A stretch of DNA of 64,000 nt from Pseudomonadota bacterium (GCA_023451735.1 JAEXYH010000027.1:1-64000); one strand, 5' to 3'. Positions 1-9,302 are shown, numbered from the stretch's first letter. Notes: generated from the letters alone by a model not told the origin. Numbers and translations are program-made.

Positions 1-1085
1 CGCTCGGACAGCACGAAGAAATACTGCTGGCCGTTGAAGATCGCGGCTTCCATGCCCTCCGGCTCGATACCCTTGTTCTTGGCGCGTTTTTCCGGGAAAT
101 GGCCGTGGCGGGCGATTTCGTGCTCCAGCGTCATGCCGGCATCGTAAAGAACCTTGCCGGAGCGGTCGAAAATGGTGAAGCCACGCGAACCACCCTTGTA
201 ATCGCCTTCGTTGGCGATGACGAGACGGTCGGTGCCGAGCCACTTGACGGCATCAGGCTCGCGCGGAACGGCGGTGAGCTTGCCGGAAAAATTCAGCGAA
301 CCATCGGTTTTGGCATCAACGCCTTCAAGATCGACCGTGCCGGCGGTGAAGTGGCTGGTGACCTTGGCGGTCTTCGAGTCGATGATGATGACGTGATTGT
401 TTTCCTGCAGCGTCAGGGCGATTTCGCCATTGGCGTTGATGTTGACGAATTCCGGTTCCGGATCTTCCGGGGCGACGGTGGCCAGGCCGGTGACGTCGAC
501 GCGTTTGATGCTGTCGCAGGCCGGGACGCCGTTGTTGAGGGCAACGATCAGCAGTTCGCCGGCCGGGAGCTGCGGCAAAGCACCGTCGTTGAGGTCTTCG
601 TCACGCTGGTTTTCGATGGCGATAGCTGCGAATGTGCCATCGGGAGCGACAACGACCGAATCCGGCTGGCCGCCGAGATCGCAGGTATTTTCCAGCTTCT
701 TCGACGCAATATCGATAACACCGAGCTGACCGGCCGGCTTGGTGAAGTCTTCGGTCTTGTCGATGGTGATCAGAACTTTCGGGCCGGCTGCGGCTACAGA
801 ATTAGGCTCGCCGTCGATGGCAATCGAGCCCCCAGCCTTCGGCGCCTTGGCATCGGTGATGTCGATGAAACCGATCGTGCCACCCGGCGCGTCGGAATAG
901 ATCAGCGTGTTGCCGTCGGCCGTCGCGGTGATGATTTCCGACGACGTCGCTTTATCCTCACCCTTCGGCAGGTTCAGGGCAACTGGGAAGGACGCGATAC
1001 GGTTGAAAACCTGTTGGGCGCTGGCCGGTACGGCGACCGAAGCCAGCAGGAGCGCCGTCAAGGCGGCACGTGTAGAAAATGTCAT
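1..1085 (-). CDS. Secreted beta-propeller protein, choice-of-anchor I / phytase-like (3' end outside window)
   Basis: The reading frame is open from an ATG at 1085 to the left edge, so the C-terminus is missing. It starts with a Sec signal peptide (MTFSTRAALTALLLASVAVPASA) and continues with blades typical of a seven-bladed propeller (for example VLITIDKTEDFTKPAGQLGV, IALTLQENNHVIIIDSK). The stretches LVIANEGD and NKGIEPEGMEA match the signature of choice-of-anchor I / esterase-like phytase proteins, which are periplasmic or surface proteins of mostly unknown substrate. A GGAGGG ribosome site lies just upstream of the ATG. The gene stands alone, facing away from the autotransporter's terminator. 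The family call comes from motif memory; the exact substrate cannot be given. Confidence 0.7.
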   Translation of the reverse strand, partial: MTFSTRAALTALLLASVAVPASAQQVFNRIASFPVALNLPKGEDKATSSEIITATADGNTLIYSDAPGGTIGFIDITDAKAPKAGGSIAIDGEPNSVAAAGPKVLITIDKTEDFTKPAGQLGVIDIASKKLENTCDLGGQPDSVVVAPDGTFAAIAIENQRDEDLNDGALPQLPAGELLIVALNNGVPACDSIKRVDVTGLATVAPEDPEPEFVNINANGEIALTLQENNHVIIIDSKTAKVTSHFTAGTVDLEGVDAKTDGSLNFSGKLTAVPREPDAVKWLGTDRLVIANEGDYKGGSRGFTIFDRSGKVLYDAGMTLEHEIARHGHFPEKRAKNKGIEPEGMEAAIFNGQQYFFVLSE

Positions 1086-1205
1086 AGGGGAGCCCTCCGT
1101 GAAACCACAGATGGGCTTTTGATGCAGTGTCATGACAGAGGAATGACAAAAATCCATCCTCGATTGCAATCGGATGGAACAGCAGATGGCTGCCCCCAGG
1201 AAACG

Positions 1206-1233
1206 AAAAGGCCCGGCGTTAACCGGGCCATTT
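1206..1233 (-). terminator. Rho-independent terminator of the autotransporter gene
   Basis: Perfect 7-bp stem GGCCCGG/CCGGGCC (1210-1216 and 1223-1229) with a six-base loop. AAAA at 1206-1209 reads as a T tract on the minus strand, downstream of the autotransporter gene. Confidence 0.8.
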
Positions 1234-1274
1234 CCTGTTCCTGAACATCATCGATGCTCACTGGAGAGCTTTGG

Positions 1275-3446
1275 TCAGAACTTGACTGTCCAGTTGCTGC
1301 GGACCCAAACATCCGGGTCCTGGCCCTTGGTCGTGGCGTTGACCATGAACGAGGCCACACCCTTGCCGAGGTCGAATTCGGCGCCGACGCCGCCACGGGC
1401 CCAGAACTGCTTGAGGTCCTGGCCGTCCAGATCGAAATCGCTAATGCCGACCAGCGTGCCGCGCGTTGCCGCGGCATGGTCTTCGAACTGGTAGTCAAGC
1501 TCGGCCTTTGCCAGCAGCCGCACCGTGTCATTGAGCGGACGAACGAAATCTGCGCCGAGACGAAGGATCGTCGAATGGTCGCTGGTTTCGTCGAAGCTGA
1601 CCGGGAAGGAGCTGCCGGTTTCGGTAAAGGCGTCGACCTTGGTGTGCGCGTAGGAGAGACCGACATAGGGGGTGATCGCGGTGGTATCGATCGTTGCCGC
1701 GTTCAGCCAATCGAAGCGAATCTTGGCGCCCCAGGTCTCGGCATTGGTGTCACCGCTGGAATAGTCGGTCACGGCGCCATTCAGATACCCGCGGCTGCTG
1801 TCGACGCTGCTGCGGCCCCAGTAACCGCCGACAGTCATGTAGACGTTCCGGCCAAGATCCGCCGAAACTTCCGGCGACAGGTAAAAGCCGCGCTGACGAA
1901 CGTTGCCGCCGGCATCCAGATCCTGGTCAGTATAAGTTCCACCAACTGCGAAGCGCGCGGTGATGCCATCGGCGATACCGTAACCGAAGCCGAACTCACC
2001 AAGAGCCAGACCGCCGTCAGCGTTTTCACCATTGTCATAGCCACCGTCAATCGTACCCCAGACAGAGCGCTGGCCGGTGGTCAGCAGATTGCGCATCGGG
2101 GCGCCCTGAGCACCGAACATGATCGTGTCGGCGCTGTTGACGCCGCTCTGGACGACCACGTTGCTGGCCATGGCGACAGTGGGGTAAAACTTAGTCGTGT
2201 CGATGATGCCGCTTCCGCCGCCACCGCCGCCTTCGCACATATCGGCGCTGGGAGGGCAGCCATTGTTCTCGACAATGCGGGCAATGTAGGTGGTGCCGGT
2301 CGTCGTCTGGCCGACGATGACGTTGCCATCGTCCGAGACGAGATCGGCGGTTGCCGTCATCGCGGAGCCGATCGTGGCACCCTGGCTCTCCAGCCAATCT
2401 TCAATGGAAATCATGTCCGTCGTAGCGGACCAGCGAAAGCCCTGACTTTCAGACTGAGCATTTGTGGCCGCTCCAACCACGACGCTGCCATCAGCATTGA
2501 CATCGCTTGCCCGGGACGAGCTACCGCCAAGCGTTCCCAAATCCGTCATCGTGTTCGTGGACCCGACATAGCGATAGGCGTGGGACGACGTGTCGCCGCT
2601 GACGTGGGAACTGCCAACGAGAACATTGCCATCACCGTTCATCGCGTTCAGGAATGTGTAGGAGCCCCCCAGGCTACCGATGTCGACCATGTCGGTCGCC
2701 TCGGTCCAGCGAAACACATGGTATGGCGATGAAGCCGACGTATAGCCGGATCCAGCCACGACTGATCCGTCATCGCTGACAAAATCGGCTCTAGATTCAG
2801 TGTAGAGTGTGTCGATGTTCTCCATTGCGCCGCCGCCCGCCGTCCAGACGAATGCGTGGGAATGGCCATCGAGCGTATTGGATCCACCGACAACGGTCGT
2901 TCCATCGGTGCTAATCGCGTATGCCTCGGAATGGGTACCACCCAAACTGCCGAGGCCGATCATGCCGTCCGACGCAGTCCAGTAGAATGCCTCGCTATAC
3001 ATGCTCATGACGCTGATACGTCCCGCAACGGCCGTTCCGTCACCGTTGACTGCACTGGCGAAAACGCCGGTCGTGTCAGGGTCGACCACGCCAAGACCGA
3101 CGAAGCCATTGGCTGCAGTCCATACGAAGGACGTCTTATGTCCGGTAGTAGTATCGGCATAATAGCCCGTCACGGTTTTGCCATCTGCGCTCAGTCCTTG
3201 CACCGTAAAGCCAGCTGCGTCAGACGGAGGCGTGATCTGCTGGGTTCCGCCGGTTGCCGTCGAGATAAGGGCATAGGTGTAAGCACCCGCATTCTGATCA
3301 TATTCGGCTTTGAGGATGACAGAGCCATCACCGCTCAGGCCGATGACCTCCGGTATAGCCGCCGCGTGCGCAACGGACGCAAAAGTAACCATGGTCGCGA
3401 GCGCAGAACTCGCGAGAAGACAAAGGGTCTTGGATTTAAGAAACAT
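1275..3446 (-). CDS. HAF-repeat autotransporter (type V secretion)
   Basis: A 723-residue protein. Residues 1-28 form a signal peptide ending AHA. Residues about 35-400 hold six to seven HAF-type repeats of roughly 45-55 residues, each with a core such as LGSLGG...AYAISTDGTTVVG...HAFVWTAGGG. A short linker at about 415-435 carries a Cys pair and a glycine run (GCPPSADMCEGGGGGGSG). The last ~270 residues look like an autotransporter beta-barrel (alternating aromatic/Gly strands) and end in WTVKF, the terminal aromatic expected of outer-membrane barrels. The repeats should therefore be surface-exposed as a passenger. Family knowledge: HAF repeats occur in putative extracellular proteins of alphaproteobacteria; their ligand is unknown. 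No cleavage or catalytic motif is seen. It is monocistronic with its own terminator. Confidence 0.82.
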   Translation of the reverse strand: MFLKSKTLCLLASSALATMVTFASVAHAAAIPEVIGLSGDGSVILKAEYDQNAGAYTYALISTATGGTQQITPPSDAAGFTVQGLSADGKTVTGYYADTTTGHKTSFVWTAANGFVGLGVVDPDTTGVFASAVNGDGTAVAGRISVMSMYSEAFYWTASDGMIGLGSLGGTHSEAYAISTDGTTVVGGSNTLDGHSHAFVWTAGGGAMENIDTLYTESRADFVSDDGSVVAGSGYTSASSPYHVFRWTEATDMVDIGSLGGSYTFLNAMNGDGNVLVGSSHVSGDTSSHAYRYVGSTNTMTDLGTLGGSSSRASDVNADGSVVVGAATNAQSESQGFRWSATTDMISIEDWLESQGATIGSAMTATADLVSDDGNVIVGQTTTGTTYIARIVENNGCPPSADMCEGGGGGGSGIIDTTKFYPTVAMASNVVVQSGVNSADTIMFGAQGAPMRNLLTTGQRSVWGTIDGGYDNGENADGGLALGEFGFGYGIADGITARFAVGGTYTDQDLDAGGNVRQRGFYLSPEVSADLGRNVYMTVGGYWGRSSVDSSRGYLNGAVTDYSSGDTNAETWGAKIRFDWLNAATIDTTAITPYVGLSYAHTKVDAFTETGSSFPVSFDETSDHSTILRLGADFVRPLNDTVRLLAKAELDYQFEDHAAATRGTLVGISDFDLDGQDLKQFWARGGVGAEFDLGKGVASFMVNATTKGQDPDVWVRSNWTVKF

Positions 3447-3744
3447 TTCTAGAAGACTCGCTGATCAATAGGACGGATGCCGTCAGCGATGCCGAGATAT
3501 GAAATGCCTTAGAAAAGTAAGAACTGATCATATTTCTAAATTAAGAATCGCTTATGCCCCGTTTGCGAAGAAGACGGGATGCACTTGATCTGACAAGTAG
3601 TTCGAATTCTGCTTACCAATGATTTTCTGATAAAAGACAACAAAGCAACGATGGTGTGGCGCGGCAGCATCATCAGGCAAAGACCTGAGATTGGCGAGAA
3701 CCTTTGGCTCTCCACCTTGGGTGGAGATCATAACTTTGCGCAAC
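3447..3744. other. Intergenic region between autotransporter and hupB
   Basis: About 300 bases without a convincing gene. It is locally AT-rich (3500-3620), fitting a promoter region for the autotransporter. A 64-codon minus-strand reading frame here has no ribosome site or recognisable content and I do not call it. Confidence 0.5.
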
Positions 3745-3772
3745 AAAAAACCCCGGAGACGATCCGGGGTTT
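3745..3772 (-). terminator. Rho-independent terminator of hupB
   Basis: Stem CCCCGGA/TCCGGGG (3751-3757, 3763-3769) with loop GACGA. Six A at 3745-3750 give the T tract on the minus strand; TTTT on the other side makes it potentially bidirectional. Confidence 0.85.
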
Positions 3773-3805
3773 TGAGACCATGGCAGCATGCTGCCCGGTT
3801 AAGTC

Positions 3806-4084
3806 TTACTTGCCGTTTACGGCGTCCTTCAGGCCCTTACCGGCCGAGAACTTCGGAACGTTGCGAGCCGGGATATCGACTTCTGCGCCGGTCGACGGAT
3901 TGCGACCCTTGGAAGCTTCGCGGCGGGATACGGAGAAGCTGCCGAAGCCAGCGAGACGAATGTCGCCGCCGTTCTTCAGTTCGCCCTGTACGGTTTCGAA
4001 TACTGCGTCTACGGCGGATGCGGCGTCAGCCTTGGAGAGGCCAGCCTTTTCGGCAACTGCGGAAACCAGCTCGTTCTTGTTCAT
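3806..4084 (-). CDS. hupB: DNA-binding protein HU (HupB)
   Basis: A 92-residue histone-like nucleoid protein of standard length. It begins MNKNELVSAVAEKAGLS and contains the HU/IHF core DIRLAGFGSFSV followed by the arm motif RNPSTG with the DNA-intercalating proline. It bends and compacts DNA as a homodimer or with another HU chain. It sits immediately downstream of lon on the same strand, a common rhizobial order, but each gene has its own terminator, so it is probably transcribed separately. GGGATGG-type purines precede the ATG. Confidence 0.95.
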   Translation of the reverse strand: MNKNELVSAVAEKAGLSKADAASAVDAVFETVQGELKNGGDIRLAGFGSFSVSRREASKGRNPSTGAEVDIPARNVPKFSAGKGLKDAVNGK

Positions 4085-4213
4085 GTTTCCATCCCTTTCT
4101 ACGGTTTTGGAACGACTCGATTAGTCGGCGCCGACAATAGTTTTGCATCGGAGCTTGGCAACCCAAAAGCTCTGAGATGGCCTGAAAAACAAGGGGTTTC
4201 GTGCATTTTTCAC

Positions 4214-4239
4214 AAAAAAAGCCGGCTTTCGCCGGCTTT
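4214..4239 (-). terminator. Rho-independent terminator of lon
   Basis: Stem GCCGGC (4221-4226) / GCCGGC (4231-4236), extendable by three A-T pairs, loop TTTC. The run of seven A at 4214-4220 reads as a T tract on the minus strand. Confidence 0.85.
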
Positions 4240-4275
4240 CTCCACAATTCAAATCCGGTTTACCCAACCGACCGC

Positions 4276-6696
4276 TCAATGAGCGATCGTCGTTGTGCCG
4301 TCTTCCGACCCTTCAACATTGGCAATAACCGGCGTTTCAACCGTGCCATCCCACTCGATCGGCTCGGGGCGGCGCACCAGCGCATGCTTGATCACCTCGC
4401 CCATACGGGACACGGGTATGATCTCCATGTTGTTCTTCACGTTGTCCGGAATGTCCGCCAGATCCTTGGCGTTTTCTTCCGGGATCAGAACCGTCTTGAT
4501 GTTACCGCGAAGAGCGGCAAGCAGCTTCTCCTTCAAGCCACCGATCGGCAGGACACGGCCACGCAGGGTGATCTCGCCGGTCATGGCGATATCCTTGCGA
4601 ACAGGAATGCCGGTCATGATCGAGACAATCGCAGTCGCCATGCCGACGCCGGCGGAAGGACCATCCTTAGGGGTGGCGCCTTCCGGCACGTGGACGTGAA
4701 TGTCCGACTTGTCGAAACGCGGCGGCTCGATGCCGAAATCGACAGCGCGCGAACGGACATAGGATGCCGCAGCCGAGATCGATTCCTTCATCACGTCCTT
4801 CAGGTTACCGGTGACAGTCATGCGACCCTTGCCCGGCATCATGACGCCTTCAATCGTCAACAGCTCGCCGCCGACTTCCGTCCAGGCAAGACCGGTGACG
4901 ACACCGACCTGATCCTCACCCTCGGCTTCGCCGTGGCGATAGCGCGGAACACCAAGGTAATCCGAAATGTTGGCGGCCGTGATGGCAACCGACTTCGTCT
5001 TGCCCTTGATGATTTCGGTCACGGCCTTGCGGGCGAGCTTCATCAGTTCGCGCTCGAAGGAACGAACGCCGGCTTCGCGGGTGTACTGCTGGCTGATCGC
5101 CATCAGGGCATCGTCCGAAACCGAGAACTCGTTCGGCTGCAGCGCGTGTTCCTTGATCGCCTTCGGCAGAAGGTGACGCTTGGCGATCTCGCGCTTTTCA
5201 TCTTCCGTGTAACCGGCGATGCGGATGATCTCCATGCGGTCCATCAGCGGACCCGGAATGTTGAGCGTGTTCGCCGTGGTGATGAACATCACGTCGGACA
5301 GGTCGTATTCGACTTCCAGGTAGTGATCCATGAAGGTCGAGTTCTGCGCCGGATCCAAGACTTCCAGCAGAGCAGCCGACGGATCGCCGCGGAAATCCGA
5401 GCCCATCTTGTCGATTTCATCGAGCAGGAAGAGCGGATTGGACTTCTTCGCCTTCTTCATCGACTGGATGATCTTGCCGGGCATCGAGCCAATATAGGTG
5501 CGGCGGTGACCACGGATCTCGGCTTCGTCACGAACGCCGCCGAGCGCCATGCGCACATATTCGCGGCCGGTCGCCTTGGCGATCGACTGGGCGAGCGAGG
5601 TCTTGCCGACGCCCGGAGGACCAACGAGGCAAAGAATCGGGCCTTTGATCTTGGTGGCACGCGCCTGCACCGCGAGGTACTCGACGATACGCTCCTTGAC
5701 CTTATCGAGGCCGAAGTGATCCTGCTCAAGGATTTTCTCGGCGTTGTTGAGGTCAGCCTTGATCTTCGACTTCTTGCCCCACGGAATGCCAAGCAGCCAG
5801 TCGAGATAGTTCCGCACGACGGTGGCTTCCGCCGACATCGGGCTCATCTGCTTGAGCTTCTTCAGCTCGGCATCCGCCTTTTCGCGGGCTTCCTTGGACA
5901 GCTTGGTCTTGCCGATGCGCTCTTCCAGTTCGGCCATCTCGTCACGGCCTTCCTCGCCGTCGCCGAGCTCCTTCTGGATCGCCTTCATCTGTTCGTTCAG
6001 GTAGTACTCGCGCTGGGTCTTCTCCATCTGGCGCTTTACACGCGAGCGGATGCGCTTTTCGACCTGCAGGACGGAGATTTCACCTTCCATGAAGCCGAGC
6101 GCCTTTTCCAGACGCAGCTTGATGGATACCGTTTCCAGCATTTCCTGCTTTTCGGTGATCTTGATCGACAGATGCGAGGCGACCGTGTCAGCGAGCTTCG
6201 AGTAATCCTCGATCTGGCTGGCGGCGCCGACGACTTCCGGCGAGATTTTCTTGTTCAGCTTCACATAGTTCTCAAACTCGGAAACCACCGAGCGAGACAG
6301 AGCCTCGACCTCGACGGCATCTTCTTCCGGCTCATCGAGCACGTCAGCCTTAGCCTCATAAAACTCCTCGCGATCGGTATAGGTATCGATCTGGGCACGC
6401 GCACGGCCTTCGACCAGGACCTTTACCGTTCCGTCAGGCAGCTTCAGGAGCTGCAGCACATTGGCGACCGTGCCGACCTTGTAGATCGCGTCGGGTTCCG
6501 GATCGTCGTCGCTGGCATTGATCTGGGTGACAAGCATGATCTGCTTGTCGGAGCCCATGACCTCTTCAAGCGCGCGGATGGATTTCTCACGTCCGACGAA
6601 CAGGGGAACGATCATGTGCGGGAAGACCACAATGTCGCGCAATGGCAGGACCGGATAGGTCGCAGGGCCGGATGCCGCAGACGTTGAACTTGTCAT
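4276..6696 (-). CDS. lon: ATP-dependent protease Lon
   Basis: An 806-residue LonA protease of full length. Order: N-terminal substrate-binding LON domain (about 12-210), coiled helical region, AAA+ module with Walker A GPPGVGKTS near 357-365 and Walker B FLLDEIDKM, then the proteolytic domain with the Ser of PKDGPSAG (about residue 681) and the Lys of GLKEKLLAA forming the Ser-Lys dyad. It degrades misfolded and regulatory proteins in the cytoplasm, in alphaproteobacteria including cell-cycle regulators. The ATG at 6696 is preceded by GGAAAGGAAAC. A heat-shock-like promoter candidate lies about 70 bases upstream. It lies between hupB and clpX on the same strand. Confidence 0.98.
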   Translation of the reverse strand: MTSSTSAASGPATYPVLPLRDIVVFPHMIVPLFVGREKSIRALEEVMGSDKQIMLVTQINASDDDPEPDAIYKVGTVANVLQLLKLPDGTVKVLVEGRARAQIDTYTDREEFYEAKADVLDEPEEDAVEVEALSRSVVSEFENYVKLNKKISPEVVGAASQIEDYSKLADTVASHLSIKITEKQEMLETVSIKLRLEKALGFMEGEISVLQVEKRIRSRVKRQMEKTQREYYLNEQMKAIQKELGDGEEGRDEMAELEERIGKTKLSKEAREKADAELKKLKQMSPMSAEATVVRNYLDWLLGIPWGKKSKIKADLNNAEKILEQDHFGLDKVKERIVEYLAVQARATKIKGPILCLVGPPGVGKTSLAQSIAKATGREYVRMALGGVRDEAEIRGHRRTYIGSMPGKIIQSMKKAKKSNPLFLLDEIDKMGSDFRGDPSAALLEVLDPAQNSTFMDHYLEVEYDLSDVMFITTANTLNIPGPLMDRMEIIRIAGYTEDEKREIAKRHLLPKAIKEHALQPNEFSVSDDALMAISQQYTREAGVRSFERELMKLARKAVTEIIKGKTKSVAITAANISDYLGVPRYRHGEAEGEDQVGVVTGLAWTEVGGELLTIEGVMMPGKGRMTVTGNLKDVMKESISAAASYVRSRAVDFGIEPPRFDKSDIHVHVPEGATPKDGPSAGVGMATAIVSIMTGIPVRKDIAMTGEITLRGRVLPIGGLKEKLLAALRGNIKTVLIPEENAKDLADIPDNVKNNMEIIPVSRMGEVIKHALVRRPEPIEWDGTVETPVIANVEGSEDGTTTIAH

Positions 6697-7061
6697 CTTG
6701 TTTCCTTTCCATCGTCCCGTTTCCGGGATGGCTTGAGCAAATACCCAAGCACTTCACTCCCGCCCAAGGTGGAGCTTTCCTATGTCATTTTCAAGCCTTG
6801 CAGCAGCCCAGCCATCGTCGACGTGACAGAGATATTACAAAGTGCTCGCAACAAATATTTCACGTTGTCATCACATGGCAGACCCGCTCGATCATTGACG
6901 GGAACGCGCATCGTATTCGGCTTCTCACAAAAGCCGCCAATGCGAAGCAGCGGGAACAACCATGATCTGCGTGCTTCACGTCTAAAGCAAGCTGAATATC
7001 GCGCAACCGCCGGCGTCGACGTTTTCCCAAAAACCCTGTGTCGAACCACAGATTACCAACG
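6697..7061. other. Intergenic region between lon and clpX
   Basis: About 365 bases with no convincing coding sequence. The half next to lon contains the proposed heat-shock promoter at 6767-6795. The rest (6800-7060) has only short reading frames without ribosome sites. Confidence 0.5.
6767..6795 (-). promoter_or_regulatory. Candidate sigma-32 (RpoH) promoter of lon
   Basis: Read on the minus strand: CTTGAA (6795-6790), 17 bases, then CCACCT (6772-6767). The rhizobial RpoH consensus as I recall it is CTTGAC-N17-CCANAT, giving five matches in each hexamer with the right spacer. Position about 70-100 bases upstream of the lon ATG is suitable, and Lon is a classical heat-shock gene. Sequence match only. 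Confidence 0.45.
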
Positions 7062-7084
7062 AAAAGAGGCCCCAATATGGGGCC
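7062..7084 (-). terminator. Probable terminator of clpX
   Basis: Stem GGCCCC (7068-7073) / GGGGCC (7079-7084) with loop AATAT, just downstream of the clpX stop. AAAA at 7062-7065 provides only a short T tract on the minus strand, so strength is uncertain. Confidence 0.65.
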
Positions 7085-7111
7085 CCGATCAGTCTATGTA
7101 CCTGTCAGCGC

Positions 7112-8389
7112 TTACGCCGAAACGTTGGCCTTCTCGTCCTGGCGATCCGCATAGATGTAAAGCGGACGGGCATTGCCCTTCACCACATCGTCGGAGATGA
7201 CGACTTCGCGGACACCGTCAAGGGCCGGAAGCTCGAACATCGTGTCGAGCAGGATCTTCTCCATGATCGAGCGAAGGCCGCGGGCGCCGGTCTTGCGGAT
7301 GATCGCCTTGCGGGCAATCTCGCGAAGGGCGTCCTCGTGGAAGGTCAGTTCCACGTCTTCCATCTCGAACAGGCGCTGATACTGCTTGATCAGCGCGTTC
7401 TTCGGTTCCGACAGAATCTGGATCAGTGCATCTTCATCGAGATCCTCGAGCGTTGCCAGAACCGGCAGACGACCGATGAATTCCGGGATGAGGCCGAACT
7501 TGACCAGGTCTTCCGGTTCCAGTTCGCGCAGCACCTCGCCAACGCGGCGGTCGTCAGCGGCCTTGACCGATGCACCGAAGCCGATCGAGGTCTTCTCGCC
7601 GCGGGCGGAGATGATCTTGTCGAGACCGGCAAAAGCGCCGCCGCAGATGAACAGTATGTTCGTCGTATCGACCTGCAGGAATTCCTGCTGCGGATGCTTG
7701 CGGCCACCCTGCGGGGGAACCGAGGCAACCGTGCCTTCCATGATCTTCAGAAGCGCCTGCTGAACGCCCTCGCCCGACACGTCGCGGGTTATCGACGGGT
7801 TGTCCGACTTGCGCGAGATCTTGTCGACTTCGTCGATATAAACGATGCCGCGCTGGGCGCGTTCGACATTGTAGTCGGCCGCCTGCAGGAGCTTCAGGAT
7901 GATGTTTTCGACGTCTTCACCGACGTAACCTGCTTCGGTCAGAGTCGTTGCATCAGCCATGGTGAAGGGAACGTCGATGATACGGGCGAGCGTCTGGGCA
8001 AGATAGGTCTTGCCGCAGCCGGTCGGACCGACAAGCATGATGTTCGACTTCGCGAGCTCGACGTCACCGCCCTTGGAGGCGTGTGCGAGACGCTTGTAAT
8101 GGTTGTGAACAGCAACCGACAGGATGCGCTTGGCCTGCTGCTGGCCGATGACGTATTCGTCGAGAACCTTGATGATGTCCTGGGGCGTGGGAACGCCGTC
8201 GCGGGACTTGACCATCGAGGTCTTGTTCTCTTCACGGATGATGTCCATGCACAGTTCGACGCATTCATCGCAGATGAATACGGTCGGTCCGGCAATCAGC
8301 TTGCGGACCTCGTGCTGGCTCTTTCCGCAGAAGGAGCAGTACAGGGTATTCTTGGAGTCGCCGCCGTTGCCGCTGCTGACTTTGCTCAT
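7112..8389 (-). CDS. clpX: ATP-dependent Clp protease ATP-binding subunit ClpX
   Basis: A 425-residue protein starting MSKVSSGNGG at 8389. This start has GGAAGGAAAG just upstream, and the residues encoded before it do not fit the family. The N-terminal zinc-binding domain shows YCSFCGKS...ICDECVELC. The AAA+ core has Walker A GPTGCGKT near 121-128 and Walker B IVYIDEVDKI, followed by the sensor region and the IGF loop (TSIGFGA) that docks on ClpP. It unfolds tagged substrates and feeds them to ClpP; in alphaproteobacteria ClpXP degrades cell-cycle regulators. It lies 280 bases downstream of clpP on the same strand. Confidence 0.98.
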   Translation of the reverse strand: MSKVSSGNGGDSKNTLYCSFCGKSQHEVRKLIAGPTVFICDECVELCMDIIREENKTSMVKSRDGVPTPQDIIKVLDEYVIGQQQAKRILSVAVHNHYKRLAHASKGGDVELAKSNIMLVGPTGCGKTYLAQTLARIIDVPFTMADATTLTEAGYVGEDVENIILKLLQAADYNVERAQRGIVYIDEVDKISRKSDNPSITRDVSGEGVQQALLKIMEGTVASVPPQGGRKHPQQEFLQVDTTNILFICGGAFAGLDKIISARGEKTSIGFGASVKAADDRRVGEVLRELEPEDLVKFGLIPEFIGRLPVLATLEDLDEDALIQILSEPKNALIKQYQRLFEMEDVELTFHEDALREIARKAIIRKTGARGLRSIMEKILLDTMFELPALDGVREVVISDDVVKGNARPLYIYADRQDEKANVSA

Positions 8390-8669
8390 ATCACTTTCCT
8401 TCCAGCACTCTGCGCTCACGTGTAATACGGGCGCAGTCCACTCAACCGCTGCCGGCACGTGACACCGACGGGCTTCACGTGCCTGCCCTTCTTCGGAGGT
8501 ACTCTACCGGTCCGTATAATGGTCCGGCGGCAACGAAACCCCTAAGAAACGAATGCTATGTCATAAAAGTTCAACACAGCATTAATAGTTACTAATAGCG
8601 CTTTCCGCCCGACTTGAAACCCCTTTTTGCTCACAACAGGGTTACAGTGACGGAAAGGCTACAACCCGC

Positions 8670-9302
8670 TCAGCCTTCCGAGCCGCCTTCAAGCTCCTGA
8701 CGCGAGGTCAGGATCTTGTCGATGACGCCCCAGTCCTGGGCTTCGTCAGACGTCATGAAGTGGTCGCGATCAAGGGTCTTTTCAACTTCCTCGAGCGTGC
8801 GGCCGGTATGCTTCACGTAGACTTCGTTGAGGCGGCGTTTCATCTTTAGAATGTCGCGCGCATGACGCTCGATATCCGAAGCCTGACCCTGGAAACCACC
8901 GGACGGCTGATGCACCATGATGCGGGCGTTCGGCGTTGCAAACCGCATGCCCTTTTCACCGGCGCACAGAAGCAGCGATCCCATCGAGGCCGCCTGGCCG
9001 ATGCACAGCGTTGAAACGGCAGGCTTGATGAACTGCATCGTGTCGTAGATCGCCATGCCGGCGGTGACGACGCCACCCGGCGAGTTGATGTAGAGCGCGA
9101 TTTCCTTCTTCGGATTTTCGGCTTCGAGGAACAGCAACTGGGCGCAGACGAGCGACGCCATGTGATCTTCCACCGGACCGGTCAGGAAAATGATGCGCTC
9201 CTTCAGGAGGCGCGAATAAATATCGTAAGAGCGCTCACCGCGATTGGTCTGTTCGACGACCATAGGCACCAGGGCCATTGCGGTATCAACTGGATTTTTC
9301 AT
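8670..9302 (-). CDS. clpP: ATP-dependent Clp protease proteolytic subunit ClpP
   Basis: 210 residues, normal length. The catalytic Ser is in GQAASMGSLLL (Ser106) and the His in MVHQPSGG (about His131); the Asp of the triad lies further on. It assembles as a double heptameric barrel and works with ClpX (and ClpA). MKNPVDTAMALVPMVVEQT is the usual rhizobial N-terminus. The clpP-clpX gap of 280 bases is long, so clpX may also have its own promoter. A heat-shock-like promoter candidate is present upstream (9374-9403). Confidence 0.97.
   Translation of the reverse strand: MKNPVDTAMALVPMVVEQTNRGERSYDIYSRLLKERIIFLTGPVEDHMASLVCAQLLFLEAENPKKEIALYINSPGGVVTAGMAIYDTMQFIKPAVSTLCIGQAASMGSLLLCAGEKGMRFATPNARIMVHQPSGGFQGQASDIERHARDILKMKRRLNEVYVKHTGRTLEEVEKTLDRDHFMTSDEAQDWGVIDKILTSRQELEGGSEG

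Noticed and set aside
99..2732. Plus-strand reading frames of 381 and 492 codons at the left edge
   Set aside because: Antisense to the beta-propeller and autotransporter genes, whose signal peptides, repeats and ribosome sites are convincing.
3552..3746. 64-codon minus-strand reading frame after hupB
   Set aside because: No ribosome site, it overlaps the hupB terminator, and the translation has no recognisable feature.
4201..6687. 828-codon plus-strand reading frame opposite lon
   Set aside because: It is exactly antisense to lon, low in complexity (RHG..., DRH... runs) and has no domain or ribosome site; such frames arise from GC-biased codon use on the real strand.
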